Below, piece by piece: positions 1 through 7,103 of a DNA stretch of 64,000 bases. The DNA lies in the NCBI GenBank assembly GCA_037444685.1, contig JBBILX010000002.1, positions 1 through 64,000 of the forward strand, written 5' to 3'. Below the pieces are notes generated by a model. It ran no database searches and had not been told where the DNA came from. It saw nothing but the letters and a program-made list of their open reading frames with translations. The translations under genes and the position numbers were made by a program. Positions within the stretch are counted from its first letter, which is position 1, and each line of letters opens with the position of its first letter. The DNA comes from UBA964 sp037444685. GTDB lineage: Bacteria; Pseudomonadota; Gammaproteobacteria; Steroidobacterales; Steroidobacteraceae.

Positions 1-58
1 GGTCGGCCTCCCGAAGGATCTTGACCATCTGCTCTTCGGTGAATCGGGACTTGCGCAT
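1..58 (-). CDS. IS3-family transposase OrfA, N-terminal fragment
   Basis: The 19 visible residues start MRKSRFTEEQMVKILREA, the classic beginning of the IS3-family OrfA helix-turn-helix protein that binds the element ends. The start ATG is at 58-56 and the frame runs off the window edge. Whether the rest of the transposase is intact cannot be seen. Confidence 0.75.
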   Translation of the reverse strand, partial: MRKSRFTEEQMVKILREAD

Positions 59-127
59 GGGCTCCTCGTCTTCGTCGGGAGCCATCCTCTCAACTTTCCA
101 ATGGACCGAAAATCGCCCGGCAGGTCA
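1..127 (-). mobile_element. Edge of an IS3-family insertion sequence
   Basis: The first 127 bases look like one end of an IS3-type element that continues off the left side of the window. The orfA start lies inside. On the minus strand a putative terminal sequence begins at 127 (TGACCTGCCGGGCGATTTTC), just 12 bases from the stop of the neighbouring O-ligase gene. The opposite end and any target duplication are outside the window, so the boundary is an estimate. Confidence 0.6.
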
Positions 128-139
128 ATGTCTGGCCCG

Positions 140-1471
140 TTACCCCGTCGCTTTGTGAGCAGTCGTTGGCGCTTTCGGACGAGCAGCATTCAGAGAGCAC
201 TCTTGTCCGTCCTTTCTCGCTAAAACCGTCACAACAGCCAACAGTGCAGCCAGCCAAACTGGAATTTCCGCCCTCGCGTAATCCACGAAAACTCCGGCCA
301 CCATGTGCGCGGCTAGTGCACCGACTAGCGCCGCGAGTTGAGCCTGCAGCGCAAAGGAGTTCTGGTACCCTTTGGCACGTTTGGCCCTTACCGCCGCCAC
401 GGCCACCCAGCCCCAAAAACCAATGTAGACAATCAATCCAGGAATTCCCTGCTCGCCCCATGCAGTGAGAAATGTGTTGTGCGACGAACGGCCGCCCTCC
501 TTCGTCAACCAGCGAGAATCAAGGTACTTGGGGCTCTCTACGACTGTCCCGCGATGACCTACTCCAAGCGGATGCTTCAGAGCAAGATCAATCTGAAAAT
601 CCATTATTACCCACCGGCTCAATGCGCTTTCTTCTACTTCCTCAGACGCCCCTCCGGCGGCCGTCTTGATCGTCCCCATTCGCTCCCAAAAAGCCTCCGA
701 GGCCAATGCCAGAAATCCGATCAAGCCAACTCCTGCCAAGGCATAGAAAAGCTTTCGCTTGAAGGTTGGGCGCAGGTACCAGATCACGGCGCCACCAGCC
801 AACAGGGCCAAGAAGCCGCTGCGACTCCCTGTCATGACCATTGTATTCAGCAACACAACCGCGGCGACTGCGGCAACCCATCGTCGCCATCCCTCCTGCT
901 GGAAGAAAAGCATCGCCGCAGCCATGACACCCGTGGCCAACTGCATTGCTAGGGAATTAGCATCGTCGATCCCCGGACCGCCAACGCCGTTGAGACGGCC
1001 GGAGTAGTCGGCGCTGTGGGCTAGCCAACCGAGATAGAGGCAGCCTAATACGTGCGCTGTCAGAAACCAGGTTACTTTCTCAGGAGAATCTACAATTCTG
1101 TAGATGAGGTATGAAACGATCAGAAACTTGGTCCAGAGCACGGCTAGGAACAGCTGTTCGTCCGTGTCAAGCGCCCACGCCAGCTGTATCCATAGCCAGA
1201 CAGTGTAGAAGACGAAGATCCGCGCCGGCACCTGCGTGAACCAGCCCGGTCGATAAGGATCCCTCGGAAGCCTGAATGCCGCTATGGCAGTCACCAGTGC
1301 CGCCAGTAGCGCCCAGCGCAAGTCAGGAAGCAATTCGCCCCACCAGCGAGAAGGTGGGTGCAAGTAGAACACCAGTACATACATCGCCAGCCCGTACATC
1401 GGTTGACGGACCAGCGCAAGAATCATGCTTCCGATAAAGACCGCTAGAAAGGCGATAGCAGAAATTGACAT
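140..1471 (-). CDS. Probable O-glycosylation ligase, exosortase A-associated (Wzy/WaaL type)
   Basis: This 443-residue, many-helix inner-membrane protein resembles the exosortase-A-associated O-ligase family (the TIGR03097 type). Support: hydrophobic segments along its whole length, the N-terminal pattern of that family (YVLVFYLHPPSRWWG near residues 33-47) and a Wzy_C-like stretch with SSHNTFLTAWGEQGIPG near 330-347. It would join lipid-linked glycan to a protein or to another glycan in the periplasm. It is the last gene of the 140-6922 group, 152 bases after the kelch-like gene, and an IS3-family end lies just past its stop. Substrate unknown. Confidence 0.8.
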   Translation of the reverse strand: MSISAIAFLAVFIGSMILALVRQPMYGLAMYVLVFYLHPPSRWWGELLPDLRWALLAALVTAIAAFRLPRDPYRPGWFTQVPARIFVFYTVWLWIQLAWALDTDEQLFLAVLWTKFLIVSYLIYRIVDSPEKVTWFLTAHVLGCLYLGWLAHSADYSGRLNGVGGPGIDDANSLAMQLATGVMAAAMLFFQQEGWRRWVAAVAAVVLLNTMVMTGSRSGFLALLAGGAVIWYLRPTFKRKLFYALAGVGLIGFLALASEAFWERMGTIKTAAGGASEEVEESALSRWVIMDFQIDLALKHPLGVGHRGTVVESPKYLDSRWLTKEGGRSSHNTFLTAWGEQGIPGLIVYIGFWGWVAVAAVRAKRAKGYQNSFALQAQLAALVGALAAHMVAGVFVDYARAEIPVWLAALLAVVTVLARKDGQECSLNAARPKAPTTAHKATG

Positions 1472-1623
1472 CTGCCCCGGGCTTCCGAGTTACCTCGTAG
1501 ATTGCGAACGATGCCCTAAAATCAGCGATTCACAAACCAAAGTCAGAGTTACAGACACCCGGCCGATTTGCGCCTGGGGAAAGGGCTTGCACCGAAACCA
1601 AAGGCAGCTCCCTGCCATCCACT

Positions 1624-2853
1624 TCAACGTACGTCCAAGTTCACGGGTGGCCTGGGTTCAGTCGAAGAGGTATCGGGCGGCGGCAGTTTAATCACGTACG
1701 GTGCCGCATCTGTGCGAGTAACGAATCCAATGGCTCGCCACTCGCGCAGGAATACAAAGCGCCCAAAGGACCCTTGATAATCAGCCTCGAATGAAGCCGT
1801 AGACATGCTCAACGGATAGGCAGTGATGGACAAGCTCCCGGCATCCATCTCGTAGATGGATGCATAACCGGGGCTTCCTGTCGCCCCCCCAAAAATCCAA
1901 AAAGAATCCCGCTCTGGGTCGTAAAACATAGCGAGCGCCGACCGGCTCAGAATTCCAGTCGAACCACTCGGAGAAAAACTCGAGACCGAGAAGGTTTCCG
2001 CGCTCCAATCCGGCGTGATGATTCTATTCACACCGTTTCCCACCGAAACTACTCGACCACGACGGCTGTCATAGGCAGAGGATGCCTCGATTCCCAACGC
2101 CGATGAGGGTACTCTAGCGGCTCCCCACTGATTGGTGTCGCAGCGAAAGAAGGCCCAATTGGCGAAGGAATTGCTGAACATCACGAGAATTTTGTTGCTA
2201 ACGGGATCATAGGCGACGCTGGGCTCGTAATAGGCGTCAGATGGCACATCTGGTAGACGACTCCATCTGTTCGCTGCAAGGTCGAATACGAACGCGTCCG
2301 CGAAAAACCCGCCGCGCTCACTCCAACGCGCCCCGCCAAAACGATACATACGATTGTTGACCTGGACGACGCCGTCGTATGTATGGCTAGCGGCTGCGGC
2401 GCCGTCGGCATACGAAGCCGACTCCCGAACCGCCGCTACCGGACTTTGCCCCGCGATGATCCAGCCTCGCGGGCGGTCACTACCGGAGAAATCAAACTGA
2501 TACACGCCGTTGTTAGCGGAGTCGTTGTGACCGCCTCCGTGGACGATTAACCTGGTACCCTCGCCCTTGGCTCCGCCGCTCCATGCAACCACGACACCCC
2601 GAAGATCGGTCAGACCCGGGTCGTTTGTGCGCCATTCCGAAGGGGTCACGCTTTCGATCGTCGCCAGTCCGTTCTCCGGCGCCCAAGTGCCTGACATATT
2701 TCGAACCTGGAATGGAGACATCTCCGCAATATATCGCGGTGCCTCGCTGGCGAGTGCACCGGTAGCCAGCAAGGACCAAATTGCGCCACTCCGTAGTGCC
2801 TGAATCGCGATGGACGGTAGACGCATGACGATAGCCCTCGTGAGCCCACTCAC
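1624..2853 (-). CDS. Secreted kelch-like beta-propeller protein
   Basis: A 409-residue protein with an N-terminal export signal (hydrophobic segment about residues 14-35, ending near GALASEA) and repeated blades of the kelch/galactose-oxidase type: GGGHND near 105, then FGGARWSERGG, and IFGGATGSPGYAS near 320. No enzymatic motif is recognised. The start overlaps the stop of the beta-helix gene by four bases (ATGA), so the two are probably translated together. The C-terminus has no PEP-CTERM anchor; it ends PPVNLDVR, similar to the tail of the upstream protein. Probably an extracellular carbohydrate- or matrix-binding protein; this is inference. Confidence 0.6.
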   Translation of the reverse strand: MSGLTRAIVMRLPSIAIQALRSGAIWSLLATGALASEAPRYIAEMSPFQVRNMSGTWAPENGLATIESVTPSEWRTNDPGLTDLRGVVVAWSGGAKGEGTRLIVHGGGHNDSANNGVYQFDFSGSDRPRGWIIAGQSPVAAVRESASYADGAAAASHTYDGVVQVNNRMYRFGGARWSERGGFFADAFVFDLAANRWSRLPDVPSDAYYEPSVAYDPVSNKILVMFSNSFANWAFFRCDTNQWGAARVPSSALGIEASSAYDSRRGRVVSVGNGVNRIITPDWSAETFSVSSFSPSGSTGILSRSALAMFYDPERDSFWIFGGATGSPGYASIYEMDAGSLSITAYPLSMSTASFEADYQGSFGRFVFLREWRAIGFVTRTDAAPYVIKLPPPDTSSTEPRPPVNLDVR

Positions 2854-4685
2854 TGAACTGCAAGATCCGATGGTGACTTCGGCGATGCGGTCGAGCCCGA
2901 CCCCAAGCTACGCACGCCCCACTCGGGAACCGGGCGACCCTCGATCAATGCGCCGCGATCCGGAGCGATACCTGAAAAGCCATCTGTGATATTGAGAATC
3001 ACGGCGCCAGAGTTCTTCGGGGATGTGCCTGACGCGAGAATCGGTACAAACGAAGAAGTCACCTCGGTGAGCGCGGTCGCACCCAGAATGATGACGGACG
3101 TCCAGGGGTTGGCCGTCGTTATGTTGTCATTCTGCATTCTACGGTTCGAGCCGCTGAATATCGGAGTCGTACTTCCCAACCCTGATTGGGCCGCTGAGAG
3201 ATTCGCAAACACGCCGCCCCACTGGATCTGCCGGTCGGGGTACCAGGAGTTGTGGGTCCAGTCGATGGGATTGTGACCAGAGCTCTCGAGCCACAGCAGA
3301 TTGCCGCCACCGCGGTAGACATGCAGGTTGTTCCGGAAGCCGTAGGACCGCTGGGATCCGTTGTTTGGCTGATACCAAGCCGACACATCGGCGTCCGCTC
3401 CAATGCTTGCTGTACCCACAAAGGTATTGTTGTAGAAGAACTGTCCCGTGTTTGTGTCGTTCCACTTGTGGGTGTTCACGCGCGCCGGGTTGATACACAC
3501 GTTGCGCGCGTAAACGAATGGGCCGCCGTACAATGGGTCCAGAGACGAGCACGTCGATGCATTGTGAATCCGGTTGTCGTAAAAGGTGTTGTTGCCGTGC
3601 GAGTGGTCAACCTCGACCGCGTCATCCAGTGAGTTACGTATGTCGTTCCTATAGTAGTGAACGCTGCGCGCTTCGGTCAGTGTGTCATTGCCGCTATGCT
3701 GCGCGTAAGCAAACGTATCGCCGAACCCGGAGATCGTGTTGTTGAAGGCAACGTTTCCAAATCCCGGCAGGTTGATACCGTCGTCATTCCACGTCCGGTT
3801 GTCACCGAGAAACGCGGATGTCCATCGGTTGTTGCCGATCAGGAGATTGTCGTATATCAGCAATTGCGACGCCTCTCCGTACACATAGATGCCCTTGTCA
3901 ACGCCCTCGATGTTGACGTTGCGGACAGTCACCCGAACGGGATCTGAATATGGATCCCCGCCGCGAATACCCTCACTCGACGCATCGGTGCCGCTATCCA
4001 CGCCCGATCCACGAAGCGTCAAGTTTTCGATCACGACGTCGCGTGCATTCCTGAGCTGCAAGATGGTTCCAGACGGGTCGCTCAGCACAGTGCCCTGCCG
4101 CGACACGCCTCGGATATAGATGGGATTTGCCTCGGTGCCGGCTCGGTCTATATACAGCCCGGAAACGCTGTAAGTCCCGACATCTATCTCCAGTACGTCC
4201 CCCGGATTGAGCGAATTGATGGCCGACTGAATGGACGCAGACGTGGCACCCGCGCCGATCCTTTTCGTCGCGCCTGCGGCTGCACTTGGGAGGGCTCTGG
4301 TCGTAAATGTTCCACTGAGCACCTGGCTGACACCGGCATCCGAAACCGTCACTTCAACGTCGTAGGAGCTCCCTGGCTCGAGCCCCAGGATTGGCCATGC
4401 AAACTCGTCGCTGACGCGGCCAACGACTGGCGTCGTCGAGTATGATGGCCGGACCCTGAACAAGGGATGCCCTTGGATCCAGGATGCACTCCCGCTGCGC
4501 CGATACCTCACCTCCGCAGTTGCGTTCGCCGAGAGTGCACCGGTGACCGGGATGCGCAGTGCCAACTGTTCCGGCGTTGCCGGACCGTCGCGCCCCAATG
4601 GACCCACCGGCAGGGATTGCGCTCCCGCGATTGTTGGCATGATGGAGAGCGCGAAAGGAACGGCGATTGTGGCGATTGTTCGCAT
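2850..4685 (-). CDS. Secreted parallel beta-helix (pectate-lyase-like) protein
   Basis: The start was placed at 4685 because it gives a clean signal peptide (MRTIATIAVPFALSIMPTIAGA) after AGGGA-type Shine-Dalgarno bases; the frame stays open 120 bases further upstream without any signal. The 611-residue product has an N-terminal Fn3-like part (about 30-130) and then a right-handed beta-helix rich in Asn/Asp ladders (VVIENLTLRGSG, VRNVNIEG, IYDNLLIGNNRW). Such folds occur in polysaccharide lyases, hydrolases and epimerases, so a role in trimming or binding the exopolysaccharide is reasonable but unproven. It is coupled to the kelch-like gene and shares its C-terminal tail pattern. Confidence 0.65.
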   Translation of the reverse strand: MRTIATIAVPFALSIMPTIAGAQSLPVGPLGRDGPATPEQLALRIPVTGALSANATAEVRYRRSGSASWIQGHPLFRVRPSYSTTPVVGRVSDEFAWPILGLEPGSSYDVEVTVSDAGVSQVLSGTFTTRALPSAAAGATKRIGAGATSASIQSAINSLNPGDVLEIDVGTYSVSGLYIDRAGTEANPIYIRGVSRQGTVLSDPSGTILQLRNARDVVIENLTLRGSGVDSGTDASSEGIRGGDPYSDPVRVTVRNVNIEGVDKGIYVYGEASQLLIYDNLLIGNNRWTSAFLGDNRTWNDDGINLPGFGNVAFNNTISGFGDTFAYAQHSGNDTLTEARSVHYYRNDIRNSLDDAVEVDHSHGNNTFYDNRIHNASTCSSLDPLYGGPFVYARNVCINPARVNTHKWNDTNTGQFFYNNTFVGTASIGADADVSAWYQPNNGSQRSYGFRNNLHVYRGGGNLLWLESSGHNPIDWTHNSWYPDRQIQWGGVFANLSAAQSGLGSTTPIFSGSNRRMQNDNITTANPWTSVIILGATALTEVTSSFVPILASGTSPKNSGAVILNITDGFSGIAPDRGALIEGRPVPEWGVRSLGSGSTASPKSPSDLAVQ

Positions 4686-4962
4686 TGACTTCCCTAACTG
4701 CTGTCCTGTGGCTACTTGCTGCAACACGTCGCGTCCGCTTGATCGACAGGGATTTCCGTCAATGCCGGGTGACGCATTTCGTCGGCCATCCGGCCCGTAT
4801 CGCATCCCTACAACGACGCTGAATCGTATACCTCATCCGACAGTTGAGACGCATCTCTTGCCTCACAGAATGATGCAACGCTTATGGCCCGATGGCGATT
4901 CCGTCGCGAAACACAGACACCATTTGGACCACAGGACCGCGGCGGTGCCTGTAACGCTGGCC

Positions 4963-5847
4963 TTACTTCGACGAGGCCAGATGACCGGTGGCCAGGAACT
5001 GGTCGGCCAACCACCGGATCGATATCTTGATGAACGCGGGAACGTCCGCTGGGTTCGATAGCGAGTGGTCGGCACCTTCAAGCCGGCAAGTCTTCACGCT
5101 ATGCCGGCTGGTAGCCTCTCGCCAGGGGCCACGCGCCTCGCAGAGGGCCGCAAACTCTGCTGCGACAAGATCGTCGGAGCTCAAATAGATCGCTACACGA
5201 CCCCGATATTGGCTCAGCCCGTCGAGCATCCGCGCACGAAAGTCGCCAACGCATTGGGGAGACGGCGCGTGACTTCTGCTTATCCGCCGCAAGATCTCCC
5301 ATAAATCGCTTGCTACACGCCGCAGTCCGATGCCTCCGCCAAAGAGCTTTTTCCAGAACGATCGCTGGAACACTCGCCTTGGATAGTAGTGCGAAAGCGT
5401 GGCACGCGCCTCGGACTCCACCGTTCGCACCCAAGGATTCAGGAGCATCAAGCCACGGACCCGCGCGTCCTCGGGCGCGTACATCAACGCAGCCGATGCG
5501 CCATCACAGAGCCCGAAGAGCACGACACCGACTAAGTCGGGGCACGAGTCCAGGAGTACATCGATTGCACCACGGATGTCGTCGGCAACCGATTCGAAAG
5601 TACGGCCGGCTCCGCCGCTGTCTCCCATCCCTCGATAGTCGAATCGAAGCACGGTCCAGCCCGCCTCTCCCCAGCCTCGAGCTTGCAGGACAAACTGCCG
5701 ATGACTACCGACACGGTACTGAGGCCCGCCAACGATTACGACGATGCCCGGTCTGCCATCACATGGCGGGTTTTCAGGGCGCGTAAGCACCCCCATCATC
5801 ACGCTGGCGCTGCACTCGAACACCAGCGGGAATTCTCGGGACTGCAT
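4963..5847 (-). CDS. Exosortase A system-associated hydrolase 1 (alpha/beta hydrolase)
   Basis: A 294-residue alpha/beta-hydrolase of the kind regularly found in XrtA loci (hydrolase 1 family, TIGR03100 type). Visible are VGGPQYRVGSHRQF near residues 40-53, FDYRGMGDSGG near 70-80 and a nucleophile-elbow-like LFGLCDGASAAL near 112-123, where Cys or Asp occupies the usual Ser area. It starts on the last base of the hydrolase 2 stop (TAATG), so the pair is translated together. In other XrtA loci these enzymes sit with an acyl carrier protein, an acyl-CoA ligase and a decarboxylase; the last two are not in this window. Confidence 0.85.
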   Translation of the reverse strand: MQSREFPLVFECSASVMMGVLTRPENPPCDGRPGIVVIVGGPQYRVGSHRQFVLQARGWGEAGWTVLRFDYRGMGDSGGAGRTFESVADDIRGAIDVLLDSCPDLVGVVLFGLCDGASAALMYAPEDARVRGLMLLNPWVRTVESEARATLSHYYPRRVFQRSFWKKLFGGGIGLRRVASDLWEILRRISRSHAPSPQCVGDFRARMLDGLSQYRGRVAIYLSSDDLVAAEFAALCEARGPWREATSRHSVKTCRLEGADHSLSNPADVPAFIKISIRWLADQFLATGHLASSK

Positions 5848-6674
5848 TATGGGGTTCCCGTCAGCCTTGCGACGGTCAAGTCCAGTAGCGAATGCACAAT
5901 GGCAACTTCCGTCGACGCCCAGAAGGGCAAGCCGGCGACCTGACTAGACCAAACCGTCGCTCCTCTCGACCGCACCGACTCTATCGCAGCAGTTGTTGCA
6001 GATGAAAGACCGCTTGCCTCTCCTCGGACCACTTCGAGCCAGTCGATCTGCAATCCAGATGATGGGCAGCGCCACGCAAGGCCTGCGCGATCGATGGCCG
6101 CGGCCAGATCTGGTGCGAGGGTGTAGCCGGCGATGTTGATCGCGTGCCCGGAGGCGAGCTGCTTACGAAAACCCGCAACTGAGGCTCCAGCCGCACCCTT
6201 TCCCATGGCGGCCGCGACCGCCAACCTGAGGAACTGATCGAGAAATCGGCGGCCGTCGAGCGCGGGTTGCCAGAACAGCAGTCGAGACGGAGCAACAGGA
6301 AGGCAACCGAGCGAATCGAGGGCGAGCGCGCATCCAAGGCGTATCCCGAGCAACGAGTCGACCACCAAGCCCTGCTCTGCCGCCCACTTCGCCGCGCAAC
6401 CCAGATCGGATTGCCATCCCATCCAGCTAGCATCCTCGAACAGTCCCTCACTGTCTCCGGTGCCATAGACGTCGACGTTAACGACCGCTACTCCGCAGTC
6501 TACAAGGCGATCGGCCAACTCCGAAATCATACGGCGACACTTGTTCATCTCCTCCGCGAATGGAGGGACTACGAGCACTGCGCTTCGAGCGCGCGCCGTG
6601 GGAACACGGGCAACAACCAGAATGTGGCCTCGGCCGCCCGAGATGAATTCTGCGCGGAGCGTCGCCAGACTCAA
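5847..6674 (-). CDS. Exosortase A system-associated hydrolase 2 (alpha/beta hydrolase)
   Basis: This 275-residue protein matches hydrolase 2 of XrtA loci (TIGR03101 type): VVPPFAEEMNKCRRM near residues 35-49 and VDVYGTGDSEGLF near 69-81 are typical. The usual GxSxG elbow is replaced by LGIRLGCALALDSL, so the catalytic nucleophile is not obvious. It overlaps the acyl-carrier-protein stop by four bases (ATGA) and shares one base with hydrolase 1. Its partner genes suggest release or transfer of an acyl group held on the carrier protein. Confidence 0.85.
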   Translation of the reverse strand: MSLATLRAEFISGGRGHILVVARVPTARARSAVLVVPPFAEEMNKCRRMISELADRLVDCGVAVVNVDVYGTGDSEGLFEDASWMGWQSDLGCAAKWAAEQGLVVDSLLGIRLGCALALDSLGCLPVAPSRLLFWQPALDGRRFLDQFLRLAVAAAMGKGAAGASVAGFRKQLASGHAINIAGYTLAPDLAAAIDRAGLAWRCPSSGLQIDWLEVVRGEASGLSSATTAAIESVRSRGATVWSSQVAGLPFWASTEVAIVHSLLDLTVARLTGTP

Positions 6675-6922
6675 ACTGGCCTCTTGCCCTCAACGAATTG
6701 CGCGAGCGTTCCCACGGTTTCGAACACATCGGCGCCAACTTCGTCATCAGCGATGATCACGCCGAACTCGTCCTCGATCATGGTCAGTATCGTCACGACT
6801 GCCATGGAGTCGAATTCAGGAATCGCGCCGAGCAGCCGACTGTCTAAGGTCAGACGATCGGCACGAGACCCTAATTGGAGTGCATCCCGAAGGATGCTTC
6901 TGACACGTTCCAGAGTGTCCAT
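6671..6922 (-). CDS. Acyl carrier protein, exosortase A-associated
   Basis: An 83-residue carrier protein with the phosphopantetheine attachment motif EFDSMAVV; Ser39 would carry the arm. The MDTLERVRSILRD start at 6922 fits family length; an in-frame ATG at 6976 would add 18 residues of no clear function. It is the first gene of the ACP-hydrolase group and overlaps hydrolase 2 by four bases. It would present an acyl or amino-acyl intermediate to the neighbouring enzymes, perhaps to decorate the exopolysaccharide. Confidence 0.85.
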   Translation of the reverse strand: MDTLERVRSILRDALQLGSRADRLTLDSRLLGAIPEFDSMAVVTILTMIEDEFGVIIADDEVGADVFETVGTLAQFVEGKRPV

Positions 6923-7010
6923 AAGTTTCTTGCAGCGCTCTCCATCCCGTTGATCAAACGTCAAATCGGTCAACACGGCGTGCGGTCACACGATGAAATT
7001 GTGGAATACC

Positions 7011-7068
7011 GACCTGCCTCAGGTCCCAGACTTGTATCAAGCTTTAGATTTGGGTTACTCGCTATACT
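7011..7068 (+). promoter_or_regulatory. Divergent control region: inverted repeat and -10-like box
   Basis: The 181-base gap between the acyl-carrier gene and the asparagine-synthetase-like gene holds a perfect inverted repeat GACCTG-CCT-CAGGTC (7011-7025) and a good -10-like hexamer TATACT at 7063-7068, with no convincing -35. The repeat could be an operator for one or both divergent units. No regulator is assigned. Confidence 0.3.
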
Positions 7069-7103
7069 GGCAACATCTTCTGTCAAAATAGAGCGGTAAA
7101 CAA

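Noticed and set aside
1525..1540. Sigma-54-like TTGGTTTGTGAATCGC upstream of the O-ligase (minus strand)
   Set aside because: GG and GC are ten bases apart, but several other consensus positions (CAC, TTGC) are missing; too weak to call.
1624..4685. PEP-CTERM tail on the kelch-like or beta-helix proteins
   Set aside because: Neither ends with a PEP motif, hydrophobic helix and basic cluster.
4874..4890. Sigma-54-like GGGCCATAAGCGTTGCA upstream of the beta-helix gene (minus strand)
   Set aside because: The -24 to -12 spacing is one base too long; sigma-54 rarely tolerates that.
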